From the NCBI GenBank assembly GCA_030549495.1, contig JAUIRK010000940.1, positions 1 through 64,000 on the forward strand: a DNA stretch of 64,000 nucleotides, in the 5' to 3' direction. The stretch comes from Nectonema munidae. Taxonomy: Eukaryota > Nematomorpha > Nectonematoida > Nectonematidae. The translations under genes and the position numbers were made by a program. Numbering within the stretch: the stretch's first letter is position 1; each line of letters begins with the position of its first letter. The notes beneath the pieces were generated by a model, which searched no databases, was not told where the DNA came from, and saw nothing but the letters and a program-made list of their open reading frames with translations. Of this stretch, positions 10,351-22,289 are shown piece by piece.

Positions 10351-10767
10351 AATAATTTATTTAATTATACAATTGTTAATGTTGAGGACATAGACAATAA
10401 ACTCATAGATTACTATACAAAGTGCTCAAACGAACATCCTGCCTATTTTTTAAAAACACAGTCACTTATAAAGAATGGGATCCATTATTATTGTTCTGAT
10501 GTTTTACTTGTTTCTGAATATTTTACAGATCCTAGATTCGCAGAGATAGAAGATATTTATTGTTTCAATGAAAATATTCTGTTGTCTTGTTTTCTTTACA
10601 AAATTATTTATTATGAAGAACATTTGAACTCATTTTGTGTGGAGAAAATTTTTTCTAAATTTTTTATTTTTTTTGATGAGTTGAGTTATAAATGGCCTCA
10701 GTTATCTACAACTGTAAACAATTTACTTTTTGTAATGCTACCTAACATAGATTTTTGCTGGAACTAA
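10351..10767 (+). pseudogene. Unassigned ORF, fragment of a larger protein
   Basis: An open frame without a clear start, running from the LINE truncation point to a TAA at 10765-10767. Phrases such as LSCFLYKIIYYEEHLNSFCV and FVMLPNIDF have the feel of the C-terminal module of invertebrate uncharacterised proteins with an YxxHFxAYxV-like phrase, but I cannot name a family with confidence. Its 5' part was probably removed or displaced by the adjacent LINE insertion. About 360 bp of non-coding DNA separates it from the next gene-like unit at 11131, and the two may or may not be related. Confidence 0.35.
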
Positions 10768-11130
10768 TAATCTAACACAGAGATCAGGTAACTTACTCTG
10801 GCTTTACCCCAAAAAAATTTTTGTAAAGTAAAATTACCCTATAATTTTTGATAGTCAAATTCAATCGATTCTTAGAAATTCTATATTATCATAGAGAATG
10901 TATATTTACGAAAAAAATATTAATTTTGTGTATTAGTTTTTTAGCATGAAATCAGTCCAAAAAAATCAAAGTTAATAAACAAAATAAATTATTTTTAAAG
11001 GGATTTATAATCCAATTAAAAGTATTGAAATCAATTTCTGGAAAATAGGCACAGAACCTGTTCTAATTTACCCCTACCACTAATCTAACAGAGCTAAAAA
11101 AATAAGATTTTTAAGACTGATTTAAGTAAA

Positions 11131-12857
11131 ATGCTTGAAAAGGCTGCACAAGAAATAAAAGATGAAACAACTTATGAAGGTGTGATGGAAATAATCGAAG
11201 GAGCACAATTTCCTGGTAGTATTCTAAAGATGGTTGAAGGTAAACTATATTTCAATAAAAATTATTATCACTATACTTTGATTTTAAGATAATTTTATTG
11301 ATGGGTTTGTACTAAAAGGACTAAGCAAAGAGGATGTTTACTTGATGCTAGAAAATAAAGTTGGATTAGCAAAGAGACTTACATGTTTTGTAGATTTATT
11401 GCAGAAAGGAGCTGTTTTTCATTAGGAAATCAGTGAAATTAGGCTAAATATACCAGATGAGGCTTCTACTTCAAAGAATTTTGTTTTAAGTGTATATTTT
11501 TTTTATTGTAATTGTCTCAATAAACTTAAACAACGTTTTTTTGTTCTTTAGAATTTGAATGAAGATTTATTATTTCCAAAATACTCGGAAAAATAAAGGT
11601 TCTATTAGAAAATGGCGAAATTTATAAAGAGTTCGATAAAATGGTGGAGTAAACTGCCTATCATGTTTTAGGCATTTCAGATTTCACTCAAAAAGAACAA
11701 TATCAAATGTTGGAGAGAAAAATTTATAATAAATATAATTGCATTGGGTTTCCTTTTGGAAAACACCCTTGGGTACAATTGATTAAAATGAAATTATGTT
11801 TAAATCTTGATTTATTATTTAGTCACACTTTACAAGAAAACTTTCTCAAAAGATCAGAAAGATTAGATGGAAATGGACAAAAAAAAGTTCCGTTTCATCA
11901 TCTAAACATTCGAAAAAAATTAGAAGCTTTATTGATATCACTCAAAGTAAATATATTTATATGTTTTTTTTAATACAACATTCTTTTTTAGAATCCAAAT
12001 TGCCCGATGACGAAGTTTTAGAACTTGAAAAATTTTTGGAAATTGAAGCGAGAAAAGAGTTTTTTTTTCAAGATAGGCCAAAGATGTTTTTGGCACAAGA
12101 AGAAACCTTTTTACAGAGAAGAAAAACGATCAATAAAATGAAAATGGCTTCATTAAAGGATATTATTGAAAAGTTCAATTTTCTTGAAAGAAAGGAGTTT
12201 GTATGAACTTCAAAAATTTTTATTTTTGCATATTTTAGCAATATATTTTAGATTCAAAAAGAATTCTTTTTGATTAAAAAGAATTTAAATAATACTATTC
12301 TTGAAGAAAATTGGGTAAATTTTCTGATAAAAACTGAAAAAGCCATAGACGAAAAGGTATAAATTTTAATTGGTTTTTTTTCTATATTTTACCTTTCTAG
12401 GAATATTTCCCCGATGACGATTATCAATTATACAAGTTACTTAAGCAATTTGAAAAGTGCCTTCAATATAAAAGCAAAGAAGACGAACTTTTTTCAGAAT
12501 ATCAAGTAAACTTTTGTTTCTTTATGACTAATTTAAAAACTAACTTTTTAGAACTCAATTGAAAATATTCCGTGCGTTCAAGGAAGTTTTCCCAAGCTAT
12601 TTTTTCTTTGTGAGAACAGGCAGATAAAAGAAATTTATTTAGTTGGTGATGGTCTTAAATTTTTTTGTGGAAAAAGTGTAATGGAGGCTATAAATTATTT
12701 ATTAATGGCATACTACGTTTTTGATCTAATTTATCCGAAGTCTTATCAAGTTTTGGGACTTTTGCAACTCGAAATCCTCAAAGACAACTATCCCTTTTTT
12801 AAATGTTCCAAATTTGTAAACTTTTATAGGAAATTTGAATCAATAAAATTGGATTGA
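11131..12857 (+). pseudogene. Decayed multi-exon gene with SAM-like N-terminus and micro-introns
   Basis: Proposed exons are 11131-11239, 11289-~11490, ~11552-11946, 11992-12200, 12252-12356, 12401-12505 and 12552-12857 (TGA). Five introns have GT..AG ends and lengths of 49, 45, 51, 44 and 46 nt. The last four exons join in frame through phase-0 introns into about 240 uninterrupted codons, rich in Lys, Glu and Phe, ending with YLVGDGLKFF and YYVFDLIYPKSYQVLGLLQL. The first two exons read FPGSILKMVEDNFIDGFVLK and LSKEDVYLMLENKVGLAKRL, which match the helix pattern of a sterile alpha motif. The middle is broken: TAG at 11423, a frame slip near 11595, TAA near 11650 and a phase mismatch at the 11947-11991 intron. 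I suspect a relative of invertebrate SAM-domain proteins of the SAMD3-like type, but that is inference. Confidence 0.5.
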
Positions 12858-12888
12858 ATGTTTTTTTTTCTAATTTTTGACTTTCATA

Positions 12889-12894
12889 AATAAA
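12889..12894 (+). terminator. AATAAA polyadenylation signal
   Basis: A canonical AATAAA lies 32 nt after the TGA of the preceding multi-exon unit, which supports that unit having been a transcribed gene. Confidence 0.45.
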
Positions 12895-13002
12895 TATTCA
12901 AAAGGAAATTTTATTGTATTTTGCTTCTATGTTTTAAATTTTATGATAAAATTTAGTGTTCATTATTTTGCGTTTTTATAGGCTGATATTTTTTAATAAA
13001 GG

Positions 13003-13055
13003 TAAAGGTACTTTGGGGTGTTTTCATCGAGAAGGTAACTGAATACAACTTGTAT
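13003..13055 (-). repeat. SINE tail fragment
   Basis: Read on the minus strand it repeats the conserved tail of the tRNA-derived element at 29838-30005 (ccttctcgatgaaaacaccc followed by a ggtaccttta-like stretch). It is a short 5'-truncated copy. Confidence 0.55.
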
Positions 13056-13381
13056 CAGTTATAGTTTTGTTTTTCAGTTTTGTATTAGTTTAAACATATG
13101 CAAAAAATTTTAATTTAAATATTCATACATTGATCTAAAAAAACGTGCATTGTGGATTTGAGTGAGCTAAGCACATTTGAACTAAACACTATGTTTTTCT
13201 AAACGCGTTATTTGAACGTTGGTTATCTAATCACATTTAAGCTAAACACTATGCTTTTACTAAACGCGTTAGGTTTAAACGTGTAAATAAAGTGAGGACA
13301 AAAAATTTGTTTACAATTATGTTTAGAATCTAAACATATTTTTTATGTTCAAGTAAAGAAAATATAGAATACTGTTCAATA

Positions 13382-13460
13382 CAGGGGCGCACATCCTTAA
13401 AATTATTAGGGGGCGAATTTTTTTTTTGCAAATTTCAAAATTAGTGGTCGGGAAATACCA
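13382..13460 (+). repeat. hAT terminus-like fragment
   Basis: Begins caggggcgcacatcc followed by a G-run (agggggcgaa). The same GGGCGCACAT wording ends the insertion at 19222-19482 (reverse strand), and a G/A variant starts 63112. This is the style of hAT terminal repeats, but no matching opposite end or target-site duplication was found. Confidence 0.35.
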
Positions 13461-13595
13461 CGGAAGACGAAATATTAAAGCAATCCTTTAAAATAAAGTG
13501 TATTCAGCGCATACCTAAATTTATAAGACTACTTTATATTTTTTTTACAAAATTGGTGAAATGAAAACAAATAACTGAAGGTTGGAGAATTTTAT

Positions 13596-13769
13596 ATGGG
13601 TGAATGTAGTCTGAAGGAAAAAAGTTTACTAGACACCCTGCGATGTTTATATGAAAAATATGAAGATACTGTTCAATACCAGATTACAAACCAAGATGAA
13701 GAAGTACACGTCGATGTGAAAGTTAAAAATGTTTATGTGAAAAAAACATTCATTTTTGATATGTTATAG
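13596..13769 (+). CDS. Short hypothetical ORF
   Basis: A 57-codon frame from ATG to TAG, hydrophilic, with phrases LRCLYEKYEDTVQYQ and VHVDVKVKNVYVKK. No family recognised, and there are no splice sites or poly(A) signal I trust. It may be chance or an exon remnant. Confidence 0.15.
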   Translation: MGECSLKEKSLLDTLRCLYEKYEDTVQYQITNQDEEVHVDVKVKNVYVKKTFIFDML

Positions 13770-15414
13770 GTGTCAAGATAACATGTATTTTTTTATTTTA
13801 AATTTATTTATTCATATTCATTTGATGCTAATTATGATTGATTTTATTTTTTGAAAATATATTTCTATAAAAATGTTGATATTTGTTTTAGTGCAAAACA
13901 TACGGAATTATAACTTACTTAGTGTTAGAGGTTTGATAACCGAGAGTAATGTAGCAAGCAAACTTGGTAGATCCTACTGATCATTATTCTCTCTATATGC
14001 CATGAGGCGCTCAGTGAAAAAGTCCCAGTTCCGTTAAAATTTTAAAATCTACTTAATTTTTGTCCCATATTTATAAAATTATATGCTAAAAAAAATATTA
14101 TAAAATTAAGTTATAAAAATAGAATGGAGCAAAAAGCCCTACTGTGGCCGCAAAATTGAATTTTTGAAGTTCTCACGTTTGAATAAATTATTTATTAGTG
14201 ATATAAAATTATCACTAATATATAAAATTACGCCCTGTTTTTAGGTATATAAATTACGCCCTGTTTGTTCAAAAAATCCTTATATTTATTTTTTCACTGA
14301 ATATTACATTTAAACTTGCTTCCTCATCAAATAAAGCAAGTTCAAACATGAGAATAATTGCGTTTCACACCCCCTTAAAACAACACATTTTGAAGCTCCT
14401 GACTGCATAATATCAACTCTATTCTTGTAAAATTGAAATTTAATGTGTATATATATTCAAATACGTCGCTTTTAAATATATTTGCTTACCTTACATGAAA
14501 AAAGTTTTTTAAATAGTGATTGTAGATTTAGCTATGTCAACAATGTTTTTTGTGTAAAAAGCACCTATTTGTTAAAATTGGAAAGCATATAATTCGTTGC
14601 TATTTCATTCATGCTTTGTAATCGCAGATGCGTTTATATTTTTAGAATTATAATAATCTACCCTCATATTTCGAAGGTTTTACTTCTTTTAACGAAAACA
14701 ATATTTTATAGACTAATTACATTGTATATGATAAATTCTTTTAGTTAAATGTTCATTAGAAAAATAGAAAATAAGATTTATTAAAAAATATGTATATATT
14801 TTAATAATATAGCATAACTGGAATTTTGAAACTCAAAATAAATGAAAAAGTAATGGCGCTAATAGGTTGAAAGTAGATTTTTCTAAAGAAAATTAGATAA
14901 TTTCAAAATGTATATAAGAGATTTATAGGGTTAATATTAATAAGGTTAGATAAAGTCAATTTTAAAATATATTTTAAAACACTGAAAATTATAATTTTTC
15001 TGTGTCCTACAACTTAGTAAAAATGTATTCGATTCTAATTAATTTCAAATTAAGGCATGTTATGCTGGAGCCAACAAAATCAAAAAGTTTCATTTTTTGA
15101 AAATAGTGATGACATTATTTGATTGTAATCATAAACCTAATAAAATCTCTTATTCTTTTTGCAAATATGTTTTAAATAAGACCACCATATCTAATCCTAA
15201 TAATAAGCCTAAAATTCTCATATTCTAAATAGGGTTAGATTAGAAAATACACTATGCTTCTTTTTACTTATAATTATAATACCACTATATAACATGAGTT
15301 CATTATAAATTGCTTCTCTTTCCATTTTCAAAGCAAAGATTTTTATTGAGTTGTCTTCCTATTTTATTGTTTCTATTTAAATACGGTGCAATTGGAAAAT
15401 TATCAAATTAAATT
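13770..15414. other. AT-rich stretch, no gene recognised
   Basis: Contains a small tandem duplication (taaattacgccctgttt twice near 14225-14270) and a short palindrome at about 14196-14221. Nothing else is supportable. Confidence 0.4.
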
Positions 15415-15612
15415 GACAGCCAGACCTTACCACGTTGTCTACCTATTTTTATTATATCAAATCGGACATCTAGCGAACATAGGTAGATGGAAGAAATATA
15501 TAATTGATTATAGTGAGTAAAATTATGAGAGGTTATTGTATGTCTTCACCCTTTTGAGGGTTTGAAAGATAGTGACTAAAAATTATGAAGGGGTTGTTTA
15601 CTATTTCCAACC
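15415..15612. repeat. Dispersed satellite-like fragment
   Basis: The phrases tatcaaatc, acatctagc and a run with ttatgagaggttattgt recur in variant form in the arrays at 26520-26995 and 53140-53620. The segment carries two local near-copies of the phrase actaaaattatgagggg. It ends at the tail of the LINE relic. Confidence 0.4.
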
Positions 15613-17455
15613 TCGAGAAGAAGAAGAAGAAAGAAATTTATTAACTTGTTACATGAGTAACAACTGCTATTCTCGAACACAGTATGTTATAATCAAATGA
15701 AAATGTACCATGTACACATTTTTGAAGCTAAAAAAATTAAATTTTAATAACAAAATTGTAACGCACTATAGCTTATTTAGAATTCTAAGGTGTCTACGAT
15801 GGGACAAAACATATTTTCTTTGAATCTGGGTGAGAATCTTTCTTTTTCAAAATTGTATGAGATTAATTTATCGAAATTCTCTGGTATTGATGAGTGAAAA
15901 TATATTTTAGTGTAAACATGGCAGGCTTTAGATTATATATGACATTTTTAAATAAAAAAATTGATAAAATAGATGAGAGGTATGTGCAATGTAACTTATC
16001 AAAAGTATTAGTCTGATTTCTTTTTTCTAAAAAGACAGTAACTTGGTAGTGAGAGAAAGACCCTACTTTACAACATAGTGTAAATTAGGGAGAAAAAGAG
16101 ATTTATTTTTCAGGAAGTATTTGTGGAAAAAAAAAATTTTCTACAATATATTAAAACTCTTAAAACATATGAAATTTATTGGACAAATAAAGGACATGGT
16201 CATTTTATATTCAAATTGAAGCAACATGTGATTTCATTGAAAATTAATTTAATGAAGTAGATAATAAAAACTAGTTGAATTTCTTTCATAAAAAACCAAA
16301 TTATAATAAAAAAACTTCCTAATTTTCACCAATCTTATTATTTTCCATAAAGCTAAATGTGTTATTTTTCACTATACCAAACAATATAAAAATTTCCCAC
16401 TATATTTTTTTTTATTCTTACTATACATTTTCCATAAATCTTTAGATTTAATGTATTTGCAATATGAAGAATTTCTGAATTGAAAATAAACACATGTAAT
16501 ATTCCCATTTGGAATATTTTTCATAATTTTAATGTTTTATAGCAAAATTATGCAAAAAAAATAAAAAACAAAATTTCGAAAAAATATATTCATTTATCAT
16601 TTTTTGATTTGAATTTTTATTCGTTCATCAGTTTTTTATCTTTTAGATGGCGTTAAAGTATTCTAGATAATTTTTCATATCTGCAAATTTGTGATTTTAC
16701 ATATTTTATTGGCTGATTTTTGTTCTTAGCAAAAATATTCGTAGAAAATTGAAAAATCAACTTTTTTATGTTCATTTATGGAAAACAATAAAATTATCAA
16801 AAAAATTTATATATGAAAAAATAGACTAATAATAATTAGACAAAATTGAAATTAAGTTTTAACTTGGGTGATAAATGTAGGAAAAACAGAGAAATATCGG
16901 TAGGAAATAGCATGAATTCGTCCCTTATTGATGAATTAGTTAACTCATTAATATATGGAAAACTACAATGGTCCAAACCTAGAACATTGAGTAACAAGTA
17001 AGATTTTGTAAGGTTTTTAATGAAAGTAATGAGGAAATATTTACAAAAACTTCATGCAAATAGGAATGAAGAAAATTGAGAGATATCGAGTCCAAAATTT
17101 TTGATCAATAAAAGGAAAATAAAACTTCCTGTTTATGTTCTAGAGCATTTAGAACTTTGCTAATGAAAGCAGAATAATAAATTTTATAGAGTAAACTTTC
17201 CTAAATCCAAATTGTCGAGAATAATTATAAATAAAGTACTGGTTGATCTGATTGTTAACTATTCTTTCAAATACCTTAGAAAATGTAGGAAATCACTTTA
17301 GAAGTTTTAAAAGCTTTATGAAATAGAGCAATCTGTATGCGTTTATTGAATAATTTAATAAGGGCTGTTGCTATAGCGTTTCTAACAAGTTTAATATAAG
17401 AAGACATTAAAGTCCTCACATTTACATTTTTTTTATAGTTGTCAATTGAAATGAG
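15613..17455 (-). pseudogene. LINE relic, reverse-transcriptase half (3' part)
   Basis: Read on the minus strand from 17455, this shows KVFERIVNNQINQYF, RQFGFRK, a degraded catalytic region, and YINELTNSS before a degraded F/YADD box (near 16900-16990). The tail is a GAA-type run at 15613-15630. Many stops and frame changes are present, so it is old. The linker half expected just upstream is not at the right of 17455. It lies on the plus strand at 22290-22978, which is the pattern expected if an inversion separated the two. Confidence 0.75.
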
Positions 17456-17589
17456 TATACATCAGGGATGCCCAACCAGTTGATCGCGAGACATTTTTTG
17501 GTCGATCGTAAATCAATATTTAAATAATATTCACTTGTATTTAGAAATTCATATCTTTAGTTATTTATTTGTAGTCAAATAAAAGTTCT

Positions 17590-17990
17590 TCAAAAAGAAT
17601 CTTGAGTTGGCTCCCAAGAATACATTGCTTCATCAGGAGCATCATAATTTTCATACGAAATCGAAGATTCTGAAGAACTTCCAGTTATGGATTCAGAAGA
17701 AAAAGAAGAATGATCTTCTAAGTCAGAAGGTTCACAGAAATATGGGAAGAAAAACTCAAGAAATCCAATAAAATAAAAAAGAATGGAAACACTTGTGATA
17801 TCACGAAGAATTTTTATACAAATACCAAGAGTGTAAACGTGAGATAAAAGTACAGATGATTATGTGGTAAATCGATTTACGTCTTTACGGCGTAAATAAG
17901 GCCTATATAAAATAGATCACACGTGTGATGTAAATTATATATCATAAAATATCACATTCGTAATAGTGGATGCATGTTTGAGACTTTCTC
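17590..17990 (-). pseudogene. piggyBac-derived 5' fragment inside hAT copy 1
   Basis: Antisense to the hAT transposase. It encodes the acidic Ser-rich N-terminus seen in copy 2 (SSFSSESITGSSSESSISYE, then APDETVYSWEPTQ). The phrase APDxTxYSW recurs in the piggyBac relic flanking copy 2 (APDSTEYSWSPQ). Compared with copy 2, the few bases containing the initiator ATG are missing here. The upstream part includes a TATA-like tatataaa. Confidence 0.6.
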
Positions 17991-18026
17991 ATATTTCAAG
18001 CTCAGTGTGAGGTTGATAAAGAACTT

Positions 18027-18725
18027 TTGTTTTATAACAATGTTCGTTCGCTCAGTAAAACAAAGTTTTTAGAAAGGTTTTTACTGCTTATCAACGATAT
18101 TAAATTTTTTCTGAATGAGAAAGAAGACTACTATCATAAACTTTTTGAGGAAGAGTGGGTTCTAAATTTGAGATTTTTGGTTGACTTCTGCTCAAAATTG
18201 AACGCCTTCAACTTACAACTTCAGGGTGGAAATAAAAATATAATCGATTTGTTGAGCACTGTTAGAAGCTTTCAAAGCTACTTAGTTTTATTAAAGGAAA
18301 ACATAAAAATTTATGAATTGAAACATTTTCCACACTTACAAAAGTTTTTCGAAAATAAAACTTCTTTACGTTGTTACGACTTTGATAGATTTGTTAACGA
18401 AATTGAAGTAGTGGAAAAAGAAATAAAATCAAGATTTTGCGAATTTTTCAAAGTTGAAGATGTTTTATCTTTCATTAGCAATCCATATCAAAAATATGTA
18501 ATAATTTCAGATATTTCATCTAAAATTTTTTATCTATTCAATATAAATCAACCTTATGTAGAAGTTGAAATAATAAAATTGCAAAATAATATCGAAATAA
18601 AAGCAAACTTTTCTCATCAAGTCTGGGAAAAAAACATACGAAGATTTTCCATTATAGTGTGGCACAAAAATTCCTATCTCGTTTTTGTTCAACATATTTA
18701 TGTGAATCTGTATTTTCAAGCATGA
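18027..18725 (+). pseudogene. hAT transposase, C-terminal half (copy 1)
   Basis: A 232-residue open frame beginning FYNNVRSLSKTKFLERF, equivalent to the EVRWLSRGKVLxRxFEL region of ZBED5/GTF2IRD2-like transposases. It continues LRFLVDFCSKLNAFNLQLQG (the LAFLTDxxxHLNxLNLxLQG motif) and VRSFQSYLVLLKENI. The BED finger and the first two catalytic aspartates expected upstream are absent. From FLVDF onward the frame is identical to the copy on the minus strand at 23450-24007. The C-terminal dimerisation motif is largely lost. It is unlikely to be catalytic. Confidence 0.8.
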
Positions 18726-18775
18726 ATAATATTAAAAATCAATTTAGAAATCAAATTTCGAATGATCATTTGGAT

Positions 18776-19081
18776 CAGGGTTTTTCAAACTGTGGGTCCC
18801 GACACTTCATTGGGTCGCGTAAAAAATAAAATGGGTAGTGACAAAAAAGAAAGGAAATCAAGAGAGAGCAAAGTGAAGAAAATCAAAAGGTATTGATATT
18901 TTATTAATACAAATAAATGAAACAATGTGCAGATCATAAAAAAATACCTATATAAATTGTCTTTGCTGAATAAATGAACCTAGAGATCAGAGTTTGTCTT
19001 TTTACACCTAAGTATTAGGGGTCGCGATGCAAACTGTGCTTCTTGCTATGGGTCGTAGTAAAAAAAGTTTGAAAAACGCTG
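18776..19081. repeat. Nested hAT MITE in copy 1
   Basis: A 306-bp insert with ends cagggtttttcaaactgtgg and agtttgaaaaacgctg, flanked by a near-duplication of ttggat. Internally it repeats the phrase gggtcgcg. The same insert, 12 bp shorter, sits at the equivalent place in copy 2, so it entered before the two copies separated. Confidence 0.8.
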
Positions 19082-19221
19082 TTGGATGACTGTCTTCATT
19101 TGGCAACTTCATCATTAGAGCCTGATTTTGAAAAAATTGCAAAATCTAAGCAGTGTCAAGCTTTGCATTAATTTTTCAATTAGTTATGCCAGCATATTTT
19201 TAATATTTTATTAAAAACGTT

Positions 19222-19482
19222 GTTTCTATTAAATTTTTATGAACTTTTTTTTCCATTTTTTTAGTTTTTTTTATTATACTCGAAAAAAAAATATATTTCG
19301 TCTTCTAATGTGCTTTGAGAGGGAGGGGGAAGCCCCAGTAATTTAGTATTTTTTAAACTGGTATAATATATCATGGTTTTTTCAAAATTAAAAAAAAATC
19401 CCCCCCCCCCCCCCCCAAATTTTGAAAATAAAAATCCCCTCCCCTCGCCATAATTTTGAAAATGTGCGCCCTTGTTTAATAT
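19222..19482. repeat. Insertion specific to hAT copy 1
   Basis: Sequence absent from copy 2 at the same site. It contains a 16-base C-run (about 19400) and ends with aaatgtgcgcccttg, a hAT-like terminus. I found no clean target-site duplication. Copy 2 also lacks about 33 bp just before it. Confidence 0.55.
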
Positions 19483-19540
19483 ATGAGGTCGATCTTATTA
19501 GAAGCGAATCTACATTTAAAAAAAAGGTTGGGCACCCCTG

Positions 19541-19640
19541 TACTAGATTATCATCCATTTCTTCAGAAATATGAAGTGAAGAAGTAGAAGAAGAACCTAA
19601 AACTTTACATAAATTTAAATTGATGAAAACCGTTGACGCC
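19541..19640 (-). pseudogene. Stray N-terminal piece of the piggyBac-like transposase
   Basis: On the minus strand this reads LGSSSTSSLHISEEMDDNLV and stops exactly at the hAT end. Placed before the sequence outside copy 2 (APDSTEYSWSPQ, at 24671 on the plus strand) and sharing one copy of the octamer, it restores a continuous frame. It resembles the captured piggyBac N-terminus inside the hAT (SSSESSISYENYDAPDETVYSW). This is strong evidence that the interval was inverted. Confidence 0.7.
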
Positions 19641-20740
19641 CATAAAAGTTTTTACTGTGTTTCATAAAAACTATTTTAAGTTAAAAAATATTTTCAATAT
19701 TTAAAATATTGAATTTTAAGTTAAATACTCATCCTTAAAAAATTTTGAATATATTTAGAAGCAATATAAAAATTATAAAAAGGAAAAGGATTGAAATTTT
19801 TTATTACTTCTATAAAATAAACCTTTACAAGAGTAGATAAAAAAATTCATTATAGATGGCGTTAATTTTTTTCGATAAACTAAATTTTTTTATGTTAGCT
19901 ACTGAACTAAAAGAATTTTTCGGTTAAAAATCCTGCTACACAAAATTAAGTAAAACTTTGTATCTAAAAAAAGCTGTAAAAATGTTCGAAAAAAATTGCT
20001 GTAAAAAATCCATGGAGTCTGTAAACCACGTTATGAGAAAATAGTGTGTAAAGCGAAAGTTTAAAGATGTTCTAGATGACATAATACACAGTGTAGCTTG
20101 TCAAGAAATGTCTCTTTATTTTCTTAATCTACAAAAATTTGAAAAATACTATCAATTTATCAAAAAGCCGTTTATAAACTCGATTAGTAATCTGGCCTCA
20201 GAAGAGTTCTTATTTCCAGAACAGTTTACAGATTGAAAATGCGTAATGATATGAGAGTTGCATTTGCTAAAACAGAGCCAAATTAGACAAACTGATTTAG
20301 ACAAAGTAGTGGTCAAACCATCCATGGAGATTTGGATTGTTCAGACAATTTTTGAATAAACAATTGTGTTGATTTTTTATTACAGTAGTGTTTATTTTTT
20401 TTTAAATGAGATCCCAAACTATTAAAAATTTATAGTTAGACCGCTAGACCGAAAATTTATAAAAAGTTTATGAACAACTCTTTAACTCAACAAGAGAACA
20501 AAACCATTCATATATGATAGATCACTACTCATCACATGTAATTAAGACTTTATCCCTCCTTATTGCCATTCACCAGTTATTGAAACGGATGGTAACAATA
20601 TACCTGTATAGTCTTCCGTGTCACTTATTTCAGCATTGTATCTAAAATTTGGAGGAACAAGTATCAAGATTTTCACGTTTACGTTCTCTAATAAATAAGG
20701 TCGTAACTTTTATGGACGTCTGAAAATGATAGGTAGGAAT
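19641..20740. other. AT-rich stretch, no gene recognised
   Basis: No domain or repeat recognised. It may hold more of the displaced piggyBac 5' region. Confidence 0.35.
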
Positions 20741-20749
20741 CTTTTGTTT

Positions 20750-21970
20750 GCCATTATGGTGCCACATAAAGATAAATTTTTACCTCAATCGCAGACGGCA
20801 AATCATGTATCGTGAAAACTCTATCTGTATAAAAACACCAAACCAGACGAAATTTTGCATTTGTTTACTGTACTATGCAAATTATCTCAAACCCAAACCA
20901 ATATCCAGCATGCCAATAAAGACGCACTGCAAAGCCAAACGAACAGCCAACATGAAAATAAAGACACACACTGCAAAGCAGCCAAACGAACAGCCAACAT
21001 GCAAATAAACCCACACTGCAAACACCCCAAACACACTGCAAAGCCAAACCACCAGCAAGCATTCTAATTACTAAGGAACTCACATCCAGGAAAAGGAAAG
21101 CGTCACCATGCAAATAATGTGCACGTAAAAGAGCAAAGTGCAATCACCGCTGCATCTCCGTATTCGAATTATGGATGCTATATAAGCGCATGAATTATGG
21201 GCACATTATCTAGTTTGCTGTTTTGTGCAATAAAGCCTTTAAACTCTTTTTGTTTTCACGGTTTATTACAATTTATTGCACAATAATTTTATGGATAATT
21301 TCTTAAAGCCTGATCGTTTTGGCGCAAACATCGAATCTCCCAACGCTGACAAAGAATGGCAACACTGGCTTAAAGCATTCGAAAATTTTCTTCTTATTAC
21401 GTCTCTCCAGCAGTTTACCAGTATATCACAGACGCCAAAGATTACCCTGATGCTATTGCAACCCTAAAGAAGCTCTATAGCAAGCCAAAGAATGAAATAT
21501 TTTCACGATTCATTTTATCCTCAACAAAGCAAACCCCCGGACAGTCCATTAGCGAATTCTTCCAAAATCTACAAAGAGCTAGCAAAGGCTGTGACTTCAA
21601 AGCTGTTTCTGCTGAACACTACCGTCAAGAGTATATACGTGATGCATTCATAAGTGGTTTAAACAACAACTACATTAGACAAAGGCTTCTGGAAAGTGCA
21701 ACTCTGGATCTCCAACAAGCACATGACGGAGCGAGATCCCTTGAAAACGCTCAATTCCGAAAAGTATATCCATCCGCACTCCTTTGCCTCAACAAGCAAG
21801 TCAACCAGAAATCACAAACCGGACCAGCTCTGACCATTCAGAACCTTTTGCAGCATTGGAGGAAGATGCTTCTGAAAGTGCATGGGATAAACTGGCTACA
21901 GCAAAGCTCAAGTGTTACTTTTGTGGTAACAATCGACATAAAAAGCAAGAGAAGCAAAGTGTTTTAAATG
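20750..21970 (+). mobile_element. LTR-retrotransposon fossil (leader and gag, Ty3-like)
   Basis: A fossil fragment of an LTR element. The left part (to about 21250) has an LTR-like promoter and poly(A) arrangement (tatataagcg near 21180, aataaag near 21228). The right part encodes a gag-like protein opening NFLKPDRFGANIESPNAD with a conserved HWLKAFENFL phrase. It is broken, in several pieces, with no pol region and no second LTR seen. The base composition is richer in C and A than its surroundings. Age is probably moderate to old. Confidence 0.65.
20920..21065 (+). repeat. Tandem ~45-bp units in the fossil leader
   Basis: About three imperfect copies of a unit containing cactgcaaagccaaacgaac and agccaacatgcaaataaa. 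They stand out by being C-rich in T/A-rich DNA. Confidence 0.65.
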
Positions 21971-22289
21971 TTCCCTAACTTGCGAGGGAAGCGAGAAACC
22001 AATTGAAGTTAAAGTTAAACTCTCCTATATTGAAAAGTTCAGTAACCAACTAAAAATAGATTACTAAATTTCAATAATCATTTAAAAAAACATTTTTATT
22101 ATAGGTAAAATTCCTTTACTTCTCCATTGTGGAATCTATTGATCCATTTGATGATCACCGGCAAAAAGAATTAAAATACGGAATTTTAGACTTTTACTAT
22201 GAGAAGAGATGTATTATTTCGTTGGATAACCTTTCGTACCGAAGAACAGAGATATTTTGTAACTAGTTTTGGACCTTTGGAACTGATTT

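Larger units (their letters stand above)
17464..19540 (+). mobile_element. Composite non-autonomous hAT, copy 1
   Basis: Bounded by cagggatgcccaaccag at the left and ggttgggcacccctg at the right, imperfect terminal inverted repeats typical of Charlie/ZBED-like hAT elements. The interior holds an antisense piggyBac-derived 5' fragment, the C-terminal half of a hAT transposase, a nested MITE (18776-19081) and a further insertion (19222-19482). The flanking octamers do not match each other (tataccat left, tactagat right). The right one is the exact reverse complement of the octamer outside copy 2. The element lacks a BED finger and the catalytic core, so it must have moved with enzyme supplied in trans. 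Confidence 0.85.

Noticed and set aside
13372-13690. Repeat of atactgttcaatac as a target-site duplication around a small element
   Set aside because: The right-hand occurrence is not preceded by a terminus complementary to caggggcgcac, so the boundaries are not supported.
18027-18725. An autonomous hAT transposase gene
   Set aside because: Although open for 232 codons, it lacks the BED finger and catalytic core, and the matching copy is interrupted upstream.
20750-21970. A complete LTR element with paired LTRs
   Set aside because: No second LTR or pol region is visible, so only a fossil leader and gag fragment is reported.
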